Shown piece by piece: positions 37,152-45,763 of a DNA stretch of 64,000 nucleotides. Position numbers and translations under genes: made by a program. Within the stretch, counting starts at the first letter, position 1. Each line of letters opens with the position of its first letter. The stretch comes from Prochlorococcus sp. AG-347-K20. Its GTDB lineage: Bacteria > Cyanobacteriota > Cyanobacteriia > PCC-6307 > Cyanobiaceae. The stretch is taken from the NCBI GenBank assembly GCA_003281315.1, contig QCCH01000002.1, forward strand, positions 62,001-126,000, given 5' to 3'. The notes beneath the pieces were generated by a model that was not told where the DNA came from, ran no database searches, and was given only the letters and a program-made list of their open reading frames with translations.

Positions 37152-37204
37152 TTATTAGTATACACAGTTAGTCAAGGATACTATCTTTGTGTATATTATT
37201 AGTA
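37152..37204. promoter_or_regulatory. Operator-like symmetric element in divergent promoter
   Basis: TATACACA (37159-37166) and TGTGTATA (37188-37195) form a perfect eight-base inverted repeat with a 21-base spacer. TTATTAGTA flanks it as a direct repeat at 37152-37160 and 37196-37204. It lies between the RHH gene and the divergent gene at 37246, where autoregulatory operators of RHH proteins usually sit. Binding is inferred, not shown. Confidence 0.5.
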
Positions 37205-37245
37205 AGTAAATTTATGTCCGTATCAATTAATTGTTTTATTGTCCT

Positions 37246-37584
37246 ATGAAAAATTCAAGAAAAATTGATTCTCCTAAAAGGTCGATAATTGATAAACCGC
37301 AAAAAAGATTAGTCAATTCTGATTTTCTCGATAATGAAAATAGTGACGTTTTGGTATCAGCTGTAATTAGTCCATATTTGTTAACTCATCTTCACCATAT
37401 TCTTCAGCAGTCAGAGTATTATGCCCAAAAAGACGGTAGAAAATCTCACGCCGCTAACTTTGCGAAACTAAGAAAAGTTTTATGTTTAGACGCAAGAAGT
37501 ATGGCAGATGCCTCTGCAAAAGAGATAAAAGATGTGGATAATGATTTATCTAATAATAAATATAATAAACAAAATGTAGCTTGA
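37246..37584 (+). CDS. Conserved hypothetical protein, 112 residues
   Basis: A basic, soluble protein starting MKNSRKIDSPKRS. The body ISPYLLTHLHHILQQSEYYA and KSHAANFAKLRKVLCLDARS is helical and His/Tyr-rich; both ends are polar and probably flexible. A TTG 15 bases upstream is open but the ATG is preferred. It faces the RHH regulator across the symmetric element and is 34 bases upstream of the Nif11-like gene. I do not recognise the family. Confidence 0.7.
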   Translation: MKNSRKIDSPKRSIIDKPQKRLVNSDFLDNENSDVLVSAVISPYLLTHLHHILQQSEYYAQKDGRKSHAANFAKLRKVLCLDARSMADASAKEIKDVDNDLSNNKYNKQNVA

Positions 37585-37618
37585 AGTAATAATCTATTAA
37601 TAAATAGATTTTAAAACC

Positions 37619-37849
37619 ATGTCCAGTAATGCTAAAAAGCTCTACAAGTTAATAGCCAACGATTCCAAAAAGAAACAAAATCTTTTTATGACAGCCTTAA
37701 CTAATCCCAAAAAAGCCTTAGATAAAATATGCGATATTGGCAACGAGTTAAATATTTCTGTGACTAAAGAAGAGGTTATTGAATATTTGAGTACTATTGA
37801 TGATGAAGCAACTAAAATGTGGTTAATCAAGGCTCGAGGAGGTCTTTAG
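37619..37849 (+). CDS. Nif11-like small protein ending in Gly-Gly-Leu
   Basis: A 76-residue protein. Residues 20-58 (NLFMTALTNPKKALDKIC, ELNISVTKEEVIEYL) resemble the Nif11 domain used as leader by many cyanobacterial peptide natural products: a phenylalanine-led helix, a Pro, then a GxELxIxVTxEEV turn. The chain ends WLIKARGGL, so a double glycine falls at the very end with no core peptide after it. The last 23 bases are overlapped by a small ORF on the other strand. The domain call is by eye. Confidence 0.6.
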   Translation: MSSNAKKLYKLIANDSKKKQNLFMTALTNPKKALDKICDIGNELNISVTKEEVIEYLSTIDDEATKMWLIKARGGL

Positions 37850-38003
37850 GAAAAGGTTTCGAATAATTATTATTTGGATTAGGAATAGTTTTTATTCTTT
37901 TGTTGTAGCCACCTCCACCAGCCAAAGTCCAAAAAAACCAATAACTTGGAATTGCAAGAGCTGCAGCTATGAAAATCACTACAATTTGTTCTATTCTTTT
38001 CAT
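37827..38003 (-). CDS. Small single-helix membrane protein, 58 residues
   Basis: Starts MKRIEQIVVIFIAAALAIPS with a membrane helix (about residues 6-27), then WTLAGGGGYNKR and a polar Pro/Asn-rich tail ending KDLLEP. Its 3' end overlaps the Nif11-like gene by 23 bases in antisense. The helix, the Gly4 hinge and the tail look like a real small membrane subunit. Family not recognised. The start lies 71 bases from the divergent ABC-F gene. Confidence 0.7.
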   Translation of the reverse strand: MKRIEQIVVIFIAAALAIPSYWFFWTLAGGGGYNKRIKTIPNPNNNYSKPFPKDLLEP

Positions 38004-38074
38004 GATTTAATTTTATTCCACAAAATATTTTTTAGTAAATAAGCCACAGATTTTGTAAATTCTATTTTAAAACA

Positions 38075-39703
38075 GTGATTAGATTTGAAGGTGTAAGCAA
38101 AATTTATTCTACAGATGTTGTTTTAAAAAATATTAGTTGGGAGATTAAGAAAGGAGAAAAAGTTGGCTTAGTTGGTTCTAATGGTGCAGGTAAATCAACC
38201 CAATTTAAGATTCTAATTGGAGAGGAAGAGCAAACAAGTGGAACGATCATCAAAGAGGGAAATCCTAAAATTGCCCATTTAAAGCAAGAGTTTGATTGTA
38301 ATTTGAATTTTTCAGTTAGACAGGAATTAGAAAGTTCTTTTAATGATATACAAATTGTTGCCATTAAACTTTTAGAAATTGAGAATAAAATGAAATCGTT
38401 GGATATAAAAAATAATTCCGATGAACTTGAAATATTTGTCAATCAACTCGCAAAATATCAAGCAAAATTTGAAGCTTTAGGTGGTTACAAAATGCAATCT
38501 GATGTAGAAAAAATTTTACCAAAATTAGGCTTTTCTATAGAAGATGCTGATAAATTAGTTGGCAATTTCTCAGGTGGTTGGCAGATGAAAGTTGCACTTG
38601 GAAAAATAATCTTACAAAAACCTGATTTACTTTTACTGGATGAACCAACCAATCATTTAGATTTAGAAACTATTTTTTGGTTGGAAGAATATCTATTATC
38701 GCTTAAAATTGCTGTTATAATCATCAGCCATGATAGATATTTCTTAGATAAATTATGTAAAAAAATAATTTTTGTAGATAGAGGAACATCTGAAACATAT
38801 AATGGGAACTATTCTTTTTTTGTCGAACAGAAATCTTTGAATGAAGAATCACAAAATAAGGCATATCAATTACAACAAAAAGAAATTGAGTTACAGAAGA
38901 GGTATATAGATAGATTTAGAGCTAGTGCAACTAGAAGTTCTCAAGCAAAGAGTAGAGAAAAACAATTAAAAAAGATTTCTAAAATTGAGGCTCCCATAGC
39001 AAAATCAAAAAGTCCTGTTTTTAATTTTCCAGAGTGCCCTCGCTCAGGAAAATTAGTTCTAAATATCAAAAATTTGTCTCATAGTTTTGAAGATAAAATT
39101 CTTTTTTTAGATATTAATTTAAAGATTTCTTCTGGGGATAAAATAGCAATATTGGGACCTAATGGCTGCGGCAAATCTACATTGCTTAAAATTATTATGA
39201 AAAAAATATCCCCTGAAATTGGAGAAATTAATCTTGGTAAACATAATATAATTTGTAGCTATTATGAACAAAATCAGGCAGAAGCACTTTCACTTGACGA
39301 AAGGGTTATTGATTTAATATGTAATAAGTCACCAGAATGGTCCCAAAAAAAAGTTAGGACATTTTTAGGGGGTTTTGGCTTTCAAAATGAAACCGTTTTT
39401 AAATATATTAAACAACTCAGTGGGGGAGAAAAGGCAAGATTAGCATTGGCGCTAATGATTATAAATCCTAGTAATTTCCTTCTTTTGGACGAGCCGACTA
39501 ATCATTTGGATCTACAATCTAAGGAAAACTTAGAATTAGCAATCAAAAATTATAAAGGTTCATTATTAATCATTTCTCATGATCGGTATTTTATTTCACA
39601 GGTTGCAAATAAAATTATCGAAATTAAAGATTCAAAATTATTTTCATATGATGGAAATTACGAATATTTTTTGGAAAAAACTCAAAGTCAAAAAAAAATT
39701 TGA
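38075..39703 (+). CDS. ABC-F family ATPase (Uup/EttA-like)
   Basis: Soluble duplicated ABC ATPase of 542 residues without membrane domains. The first cassette has Walker A GSNGAGKST, signature FSGGWQMKVAL and Walker B LLLLDEPTNHLD; the second has [20 protein letters not shown] and LLLDEPTNHLD. A charged linker (about residues 255-315: QQKEIELQKRYIDRFRAS) joins them. ABC-F proteins act on the ribosome to relieve stalls or resist antibiotics. GTG start. Which subfamily is not clear. Confidence 0.93.
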   Translation: MIRFEGVSKIYSTDVVLKNISWEIKKGEKVGLVGSNGAGKSTQFKILIGEEEQTSGTIIKEGNPKIAHLKQEFDCNLNFSVRQELESSFNDIQIVAIKLLEIENKMKSLDIKNNSDELEIFVNQLAKYQAKFEALGGYKMQSDVEKILPKLGFSIEDADKLVGNFSGGWQMKVALGKIILQKPDLLLLDEPTNHLDLETIFWLEEYLLSLKIAVIIISHDRYFLDKLCKKIIFVDRGTSETYNGNYSFFVEQKSLNEESQNKAYQLQQKEIELQKRYIDRFRASATRSSQAKSREKQLKKISKIEAPIAKSKSPVFNFPECPRSGKLVLNIKNLSHSFEDKILFLDINLKISSGDKIAILGPNGCGKSTLLKIIMKKISPEIGEINLGKHNIICSYYEQNQAEALSLDERVIDLICNKSPEWSQKKVRTFLGGFGFQNETVFKYIKQLSGGEKARLALALMIINPSNFLLLDEPTNHLDLQSKENLELAIKNYKGSLLIISHDRYFISQVANKIIEIKDSKLFSYDGNYEYFLEKTQSQKKI

Positions 39704-39814
39704 TTACTTTTAATAAAGTTTACATTTAGCTAAGTAAGATCACTCATTTATCTTTACATAGTTTACCTTCCTTGATTAATCTTAAAAATACAAAAATAAG
39801 TTTTAATATTTTAT

Positions 39815-39958
39815 ATGAAAAATTTTGAATTCCAAGAAAAACAGTTTCAAATTTCTGATCCTATTGAAAGTTATTTTGAATGCATTACTAGCTGTGATAT
39901 AAGGGATGGTAGATGTATTTCTAGGTGTGTGGAAATACTTAAACAGAATGACAATTAA
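39815..39958 (+). CDS. Twin CX3C micro-protein, 47 residues
   Basis: Starts MKNFEFQEKQFQISDPIESY and contains four cysteines spaced as C-x3-C-x6-C-x3-C (CITSCDIRDGRCISRC), followed by VEILKQNDN. This spacing could form two disulfides in a helical hairpin or a metal site. The ORF has a clean ATG, and its stop lies six bases from the convergent protease stop. Family not recognised by me; the cysteine pattern argues for a real gene. Confidence 0.75.
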   Translation: MKNFEFQEKQFQISDPIESYFECITSCDIRDGRCISRCVEILKQNDN

Positions 39959-39963
39959 ATCTT

Positions 39964-41085
39964 TTAGTTGTTTTCTAGATTAGTTATATCAGTTGGTATT
40001 ACTTTTAATTGAATAAATTTATTTTTACGCTTCAATAAAATATCTACTTGTTTATTAATACCATTTTTACTTATTTGGTCTATAACGTCTGATGCCGTTT
40101 CAATATCTTTATTGCCGACTTTTAATATAATATCCTCTATCATAATCCCACTCTTTTCAGCTGGGCTGTTAGGTACTACATATCCAACTTTAACGACATT
40201 ATTTTTTCTCTCGGAATTACTTTCTTCTATTAGGCTAATCCCGATCATAGGATGTATTACTTTTCCATTTTTTATGAGTTGATAGGCAATTTCCTTTGCT
40301 TTATTAATTGGGATTGCGAAGCTCAAACCCGCTCCTGGACCTGATCTTATCAACGTATTAATACCAATTACTTCTCCCTCGCTATTCAATAGTGGACCTC
40401 CAGAATTGCCAGGATTAATAGCAGCGTCTGTTTGTATCAATTCAAGCTTTTTATCATATATTCCTAATTGATTCACGTTTCTATTTAAATTACTAATAAT
40501 ACCAAGGGTAACTGTGTTTTCTAGTCCAAATGGATTTCCAACTGCTATGGCCCAATCACCAACTTTAATCTTTGCCGAATTGCCCAATTTTGCTTTTGGC
40601 CAAGGTCCTTTCCCTTCAATCTTTAGCACAGCTAAATCAGTAAAAAAGTCTTGCCCTATAAGTTTTGCTTCAAATTTTTTCCCATTGGTTAAACCAACAA
40701 TTACCTTATCTGATTTATTCACAACATGAGCATTGGTCATTATAAGTCCATCTGCAAATATAAATCCACTACCTTGGCTTTGTTCTATCCTAGGCCGATT
40801 GTCATTAGGTAAATCTAATCCAAAAAATCTCTCAAAATATGGGTCTAGAAGTAATTGAGAATTTCTAGGAAATTTTCTTTTTTTAACATATCTTTGAGTA
40901 TCAATTGTTACCACAGCTGCACCGGTTCTCTCTACAGCTTTAGTAATAAAAGATCTGTTTGAATATAAACCAACTTCATTAATTTTTGGTTGACTTAATG
41001 GTTGGGATATAACTTTTGCAGGATATCTAATGCCCACTGAAATTAATGAGGCGATAAGTAATAGCTTTTGGATGTCTCTTTTCAA
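39964..41085 (-). CDS. HtrA/Deg-type serine protease
   Basis: Periplasmic or thylakoid-lumen quality-control protease of 373 residues. A signal-like N-terminus (residues 1-27, KLLLIASLISVGIRYPAKVIS) precedes the trypsin-like domain with catalytic His120 (TNAHVV), Asp150 (FTDLAVLK) and Ser228 (NPGNSGGPL). One PDZ domain follows (about residues 285-365, VVPNSPAEKSGI). The one-PDZ layout is like the cyanobacterial HhoA/HhoB/HtrA proteins; which one cannot be said. Confidence 0.95.
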   Translation of the reverse strand: MKRDIQKLLLIASLISVGIRYPAKVISQPLSQPKINEVGLYSNRSFITKAVERTGAAVVTIDTQRYVKKRKFPRNSQLLLDPYFERFFGLDLPNDNRPRIEQSQGSGFIFADGLIMTNAHVVNKSDKVIVGLTNGKKFEAKLIGQDFFTDLAVLKIEGKGPWPKAKLGNSAKIKVGDWAIAVGNPFGLENTVTLGIISNLNRNVNQLGIYDKKLELIQTDAAINPGNSGGPLLNSEGEVIGINTLIRSGPGAGLSFAIPINKAKEIAYQLIKNGKVIHPMIGISLIEESNSERKNNVVKVGYVVPNSPAEKSGIMIEDIILKVGNKDIETASDVIDQISKNGINKQVDILLKRKNKFIQLKVIPTDITNLENN

Positions 41086-41256
41086 TTTTGATTTTTTATG
41101 TTCTTCGAGAAATTAATAGACCATATAGGTATAATTTAAATATAACTACTAATAAAATTTATTGAATCTAGAGAATAATTTAATAACTTAAAGTAGCTAA
41201 ATTTCTTTTTTTCGGGCTATGATATTAAACATATAACCAACTAATTTATAAGTTCG

Positions 41257-41520
41257 ATGACTATTCTATTCCCAATAATATATTCTGCAGCCTTGACTTA
41301 TTTAGTTTGGAAAGCTTTTAAAGTAATGTCTAATGGCTGGGGTATATCCGATAATAAAAATCAACGATTGAGTACTACCAGTTTTAATCAAAAAAAGTAC
41401 ACAATACATCCAGAACTTTTAGATAAATCAGGAAATATAACAGAAGAGGAACTACTAACGGTAAGATTTTCTAATGACAATGACTCTACATTAGAAGAAA
41501 AAGGTTCAAAAACTGATTAA
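41257..41520 (+). CDS. DUF2973-like membrane-anchored protein, 87 residues
   Basis: One N-terminal membrane helix (FPIIYSAALTYLVWKAFKVM, residues 5-24) is followed by a soluble tail with HPELLDKSGNITEEELLTVRF, which is the hallmark of the cyanobacterial DUF2973 family as I recall it. The C-terminus is acidic. A gene read in the same direction follows 24 bases later. Function unknown; family members are conserved in photosynthetic bacteria. Confidence 0.75.
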   Translation: MTILFPIIYSAALTYLVWKAFKVMSNGWGISDNKNQRLSTTSFNQKKYTIHPELLDKSGNITEEELLTVRFSNDNDSTLEEKGSKTD

Positions 41521-41544
41521 TCAAATTATATCTCAGGAAAAAAA

Positions 41545-41928
41545 TTGGAATTAAGAACAAAAATTGTCTCAGCGGTAATAAGATCACTCAAGTTGCCACC
41601 AAGGTTTCGTTTAAAAATGGTTAAAGAAGATCCAGTGAGACTTGAACTAAGTCTTACCCCTTCTTACGGTAAAAATCCAGTAATTGTTGGTATAGTTGAA
41701 TCTTTAGACTTAGTCGCTCGAAGAGATAGAGAAGGTAGACTACCCAGAGATCTTCAAGGGACTTGGGACTGGACTGTAAGACATGGAAAAGTTAGTACTG
41801 GAGGTTGGAATCCTATGTTAAAAGAAGCATTGCAAACAATGTTTGATACAGGATTGCCAGCCATTGTATTTGAGGAGTTAACTGGAGATGAGTATCGACC
41901 TGTTGATGGCGTAAGACATGTTAAATAA
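41545..41928 (+). CDS. Conserved cyanobacterial hypothetical protein, 127 residues
   Basis: A compact, soluble protein with conserved-looking blocks LPPRFRLKMVKEDPVRLELS, LQGTWDWTVRHGKVSTGGWN and EELTGDEYRPVDGVRHVK. The composition has few low-complexity stretches, unusual for this genome, which suggests strong selection. Start is TTG at 41545, preceded by AGGA seven bases upstream. No transmembrane segment. Function unknown; probably cotranscribed with the DUF2973-like gene. Confidence 0.8.
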   Translation: MELRTKIVSAVIRSLKLPPRFRLKMVKEDPVRLELSLTPSYGKNPVIVGIVESLDLVARRDREGRLPRDLQGTWDWTVRHGKVSTGGWNPMLKEALQTMFDTGLPAIVFEELTGDEYRPVDGVRHVK

Positions 41929-41997
41929 ATAATTAATTATTTATCATAAATTCTTCCTTAAAACGTTAAAATAATTTGATAGACAATCTAGTTAATT

Positions 41998-42144
41998 ATG
42001 AATAATGAAAATCAACCAAGATTTGGCTTTGTAAATTTCGCAGAAACTTGGAATGGCCGTATGGCAATGATGGGCATTTTGATTGGACTTGGTACTGAAT
42101 TAATTACTGGACAAAGTATTCTTCGACAAATTGGAATAGGTTAG
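41998..42144 (+). CDS. High-light-inducible protein (short Hlip), 48 residues
   Basis: Single-helix chlorophyll-binding protein of the short Hlip class. The motif FAETWNGRMAMMGILIGLGTE (shown as two overlapping parts: FAETWNGRMAMMG and ILIGLGTELITG) has ExxNxRxAMxG with Glu and Asn ligands to chlorophyll. MNNENQPRFGFVN is a typical short leader. It is the second hli gene of the window; such genes are induced by high light and nutrient stress in Prochlorococcus. Confidence 0.93.
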   Translation: MNNENQPRFGFVNFAETWNGRMAMMGILIGLGTELITGQSILRQIGIG

Positions 42145-42148
42145 TATT

Positions 42149-42490
42149 TTACTGAATTTCTTCTGCTTTCACATCAATGGTACTTTCACTAGGATTTTTA
42201 TCTAATTGATTTTTCTTAATTATGTTATCTAAATCTGCACCGCAACTCATGCAGGTTTCACTTAAACCTAATGATATTGCCCCACAATTAATGCATGTAT
42301 TAATTTTAGATTTATAAGAGTTAAAACCTATAAACACTAAAACTAATAATAGAAGAGGAATTAAAAATAAAAGAATTAGGATATTTCCAACAAGACTAAT
42401 GAAAAAGTTAAATCCAAAAATTGGAATGACGATAAGTATGATTAATGAGTAGGTAAGAATATTTTTATTAGCTTTAAGAAAATAATTCAC
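42149..42490 (-). CDS. Membrane protein with zinc ribbon, 113 residues
   Basis: Two hydrophobic helices fill residues 13-52 (SLIILIVIPIFGFNFFISLV, ILILLFLIPLLLLVLVFIGF), followed by a CxxC...CxxC zinc ribbon (CINCGAISLGLSETCMSCG) and an acidic tail. It converges with the short Hlip gene, with four bases between the stops. It lies eleven bases downstream of the BrkB-like gene on the same strand. Function unknown. Confidence 0.75.
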   Translation of the reverse strand: MNYFLKANKNILTYSLIILIVIPIFGFNFFISLVGNILILLFLIPLLLLVLVFIGFNSYKSKINTCINCGAISLGLSETCMSCGADLDNIIKKNQLDKNPSESTIDVKAEEIQ

Positions 42491-42501
42491 CTTAGTTATT
42501 C

Positions 42502-43431
42502 TTATCTATAATTTCTTTTTTTATTTAATAAAGTCATACTAGCAATTACTACGCTCCAACACTGTCCAAAATATAAAATCACTCCTAATAGCCATACCCA
42601 CAAAGTAAGTACTAGAAAACCTCCAATAAAACCGTATGCTTGAAATCTTACTCCAAGTGAGAGAATACTTTTACTTACTGCAAGGTTCAAAGTGGTTAGG
42701 CCAATTCCAATAAGAAAAGATCCAGGCAAAAGTGGCTTTAATGGAACTTTTCTACTGGGTAAAAGTGCTTGTAATAAAAGAGCCATTAAAGAAAAGCCAA
42801 TTAGTGGTATTGCAAACTGACCAACTTGCAATAGCGGCAACTTCAATAATAAATCAGAAATAAGATTATTAGATTGTGAAAGATTTTCTAAAACGTTACT
42901 TGGGATCATCCTAAGATTTGCACTAATCTGATCTAGTACCATTAAAAAACCAATAAAGAATACTATTAAAAAGGCTTCAACTCTATTTCGGAGAAACTTC
43001 GAAGCTTGCACTCTCCAAGCAGCATTAACTTTTTTAGAAGGAATTTCGTCCTCCCAAAGCCTATCTGAACCTCTTTGAAGAGATAGATATGCATTTCCTG
43101 CTGTAAAAAGCAAAAACATAGCCCCAAGAATACCTGCTCCAAACCCTTGATCTATTAAATTAAATAATGTTGTCTCTACTAACTCAACTACTGAAGGAGG
43201 TAAAAGCTGAGCTGCAATAGAAATTATTTGTTGATCTAATCCCTCTTGTTTTCCAAGGAACCATGAAGCTATTGAAAGGGAAATCAGAAGAATAGGAAAA
43301 AATGATTGAAGTGTGTAGTATGCAAATGCAGCGCTTAAATCAATACAATCAGATTTGCTCCACCTCTCACAAGCTCCCCATAAACTTTTAAGTATCCAGG
43401 TTGAACTTCGCTGCATATTGATTTTCTTCAA
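42502..43431 (-). CDS. YihY/BrkB family membrane protein
   Basis: A 309-residue integral membrane protein with about six helices. The family pattern is seen in DLSAAFAYYTLQSFFPILL (residues 27-45), LFTAGNAYLSLQRGSDRLW and the Gly/Ala-rich C-terminal helices ending GVILYFGQCWSVVIAS. The family was once annotated ribonuclease BN by mistake; the actual role, possibly transport or envelope, is not established. The C-terminal NKKRNYR stays in the cytoplasm. Confidence 0.87.
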   Translation of the reverse strand: MKKINMQRSSTWILKSLWGACERWSKSDCIDLSAAFAYYTLQSFFPILLISLSIASWFLGKQEGLDQQIISIAAQLLPPSVVELVETTLFNLIDQGFGAGILGAMFLLFTAGNAYLSLQRGSDRLWEDEIPSKKVNAAWRVQASKFLRNRVEAFLIVFFIGFLMVLDQISANLRMIPSNVLENLSQSNNLISDLLLKLPLLQVGQFAIPLIGFSLMALLLQALLPSRKVPLKPLLPGSFLIGIGLTTLNLAVSKSILSLGVRFQAYGFIGGFLVLTLWVWLLGVILYFGQCWSVVIASMTLLNKKRNYR

Positions 43432-43507
43432 ATATTTTATTTATTTATTTATTTTTAATTGTATCTGATTAAGAAATTTTTCAAGTAATTATTTATTTAT
43501 GATGCAA

Positions 43508-44308
43508 CTAATTTTCCAATAATAAATTGCCCCATGGCTTTAAAATTTCAAATTTTTCTAAAGATCTACAAGCAATTAATGGAAAATTAACATCGCTCAA
43601 GTCTTCTCCTGAAAATAAATTTAAAGGATTTTTTTCTAACCACTCTATAGAACAATTGAGTTCTTCTAATAACAGCCAAGCTGCTGCAATATCCCATATC
43701 TTTGGGGTTGATTCTATTGCTCCAAAAGTTTGTCCCATCGCTACACTAGTTAGATTTAAACTTGATACACCTAAGAGTCTAATTTTGCCAGGAAATATTG
43801 AGGTTGGCTTTTTTTGTAAAATTTTTATAGATCTACTGCACAAAGAAATGCATTCACTTTGACGATTATTTTTGCTTGGATCTATTTTCTGGTTATTTAA
43901 CCAAACTCCTTTGCCTTTAATGGATACAAACTTTTTTTTCAATGTAGGAATTATTAAAAAAGAAGATTGCGGTTTACCATCAACGAACCTTGCTACTGAT
44001 ATAGACCAGTAAGGAATACCTGCAGCAAAATTTGTTGTCCCATCAAGTGGATCGACCACCCAATAAGCTTTGGAGTTTGGAATTGACTTTTCCCCTTCTT
44101 CACTGAGGACGCCCTCTCCTGGAGCTATCGAAGCTAAGCCATTTACGATTGTTTTGTCACTCCATAAATCACAACTGGTTAATAATGATCCGTCTGCTTT
44201 ATTTTTGGCGCTAATATTTCCAAAATCTTTTTTCTGGCGTTGACTAACTAATTCAAATAAAGAATCTAATTCACTTAATTGCTTATTAGTTAAATTTGGT
44301 GGATTCAT
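43508..44308 (-). CDS. Inositol monophosphatase family protein
   Basis: Metal-dependent sugar phosphatase of about 266 residues, which could act on inositol phosphate, fructose bisphosphate or PAP. The metal site is formed by LSEEGEK and DPLDGTTNFAAGIPYW, and the C-terminal motif is WDIAAAWLLLEE. I place the start at 44308 because that ATG overlaps the TGA of the TolC-like gene as ATGA. A Met five codons upstream is also open but overlaps by 19 bases. Confidence 0.9.
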   Translation of the reverse strand: MNPPNLTNKQLSELDSLFELVSQRQKKDFGNISAKNKADGSLLTSCDLWSDKTIVNGLASIAPGEGVLSEEGEKSIPNSKAYWVVDPLDGTTNFAAGIPYWSISVARFVDGKPQSSFLIIPTLKKKFVSIKGKGVWLNNQKIDPSKNNRQSECISLCSRSIKILQKKPTSIFPGKIRLLGVSSLNLTSVAMGQTFGAIESTPKIWDIAAAWLLLEELNCSIEWLEKNPLNLFSGEDLSDVNFPLIACRSLEKFEILKPWGNLLLEN

Positions 44309-45738
44309 CCTTGTATATTGCAAATAGAATCTGTGTCTTTAATTTTACTATCATTACTATCCAAACAATTTTTACTTAAGTCAATAAAAGTTAATCTTTC
44401 TAATTCATCTAAATTCAAATTGTAATTATATATTGCATTAATATTTTTTGATTTTGCATTACTTAATTCATTTTGCCTAACAAGAACGTCTTTTAGAGTT
44501 GATATTCCAACATCATACCTAAGTCTGGAGAGCCTCACAGACTCTTTGCTAGATTCAATTTCTTTAAGAGAAGAAATTATTTTTTCTTCATTTAATTTAA
44601 GATTTAAGTAGGCTTTACTAATACTAGTGGTCAAAACATTTTTAAGATTTTCATAAGCATATTTTTCAGCTTCTGCATCTGCTAGTTTTGATTTGTAAGA
44701 GTTCTTATTTTGACCGCCATCAAAAATATTCCATGCAAAATTTAGACTTATGGTATTTGTATAATTAGATCCAGACTCTTCAGAGTCTATAACCTCGGAA
44801 AGTGCATCACCCTTTGTAAATGTACTAGATAATGTATTGCTGATAAAAATATTTGGCTTATTTTGAGCTAAAAAACTATTTGCTTGGCTATTTTTGATTG
44901 ATTTTTGAAGAAGAAGATTTTTTAAGGAAAGATTTTTTTCTAAACCATCATTAATATTTTTATTTAAGCTATGATTCCAGAATCCTATTAATTTTTGCTC
45001 ATTATTACTTTCGAAATCCCCTTTAATATTAAGAATCTCTTTAAGTGAAATTTTATTAATTTTATGTTCTATTTTCTTTTCATTAAGTGATTGTTTATCT
45101 CGAGATAATTGAGCTTCTGCTTCAAGAAGTTCAAATTTTGTACCAATTCCAGCATCTAACTTCGCTTTAGCATTTTTTAAACTTGTAATTGATAAATCAA
45201 GTGTGAATTTTTTATTTTGAATATCTTGATATGACTTTTGGTATTTGTGATACCTCATTCTTGCCTCTTGAATTAAATCTTTTTTCTTAATCTCATAATT
45301 ATTTTCTGCAATTTTGTAATTTGCTTTAGCAATATTAATTTCGGATCCTCTAAGTGGAGCAATTATATCCCATTTGATATTCAGTGAGGGATTAGCCGAT
45401 AATTGTGATGTTTTTAAAGTGGGTGACTTGCTATTGTACTTTTTACCTGCGACATATTTTGGTAACCCATTTGCTTGGAAATCTAAGGATGGGTATCTTT
45501 TAGCAATTTGACTGGAAAGATTAAAGCTTGCAGATGCTACTAAGTTTTGTAATGACTTTAATTCTTGATTATTTAATACAATTTTTTCTATTTCTTTGTA
45601 CTTAATAAAGGTAATATTTGGTTTTTCTTCTAGAACATTATCAATATAATTTTTTGTTTCGCTCGATAGTACATTAACAGAGTTGATACTTAGAGCAAGT
45701 GGCAATAACAAGATAGGATTAATTACTCTTCTAAGCAT
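44305..45738 (-). CDS. TolC-like outer membrane efflux protein
   Basis: Outer-membrane channel component of type I secretion or efflux, 477 residues. A signal peptide (INPILLLPLALSINSVNVLS) is followed by two repeated helical regions of the OEP family; the periplasmic coiled-coil segments show the LDAGIGTKFELLEAEAQLSR and LRYDVGISTLKDVLVRQNEL repeats. The C-terminus has two cysteines. No inner-membrane transporter is adjacent, so its partners are elsewhere. Translation is coupled to the phosphatase gene. Confidence 0.92.
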   Translation of the reverse strand: MLRRVINPILLLPLALSINSVNVLSSETKNYIDNVLEEKPNITFIKYKEIEKIVLNNQELKSLQNLVASASFNLSSQIAKRYPSLDFQANGLPKYVAGKKYNSKSPTLKTSQLSANPSLNIKWDIIAPLRGSEINIAKANYKIAENNYEIKKKDLIQEARMRYHKYQKSYQDIQNKKFTLDLSITSLKNAKAKLDAGIGTKFELLEAEAQLSRDKQSLNEKKIEHKINKISLKEILNIKGDFESNNEQKLIGFWNHSLNKNINDGLEKNLSLKNLLLQKSIKNSQANSFLAQNKPNIFISNTLSSTFTKGDALSEVIDSEESGSNYTNTISLNFAWNIFDGGQNKNSYKSKLADAEAEKYAYENLKNVLTTSISKAYLNLKLNEEKIISSLKEIESSKESVRLSRLRYDVGISTLKDVLVRQNELSNAKSKNINAIYNYNLNLDELERLTFIDLSKNCLDSNDSKIKDTDSICNIQG

Positions 45739-45763
45739 GTTTTATAGTATAGAAGTTATTTGA

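Noticed and set aside
43436..43465. Short ATTT tandem tract between BrkB-like and phosphatase genes
   Set aside because: Such runs arise often at this AT content, and it has no matching partner or function that I can support.
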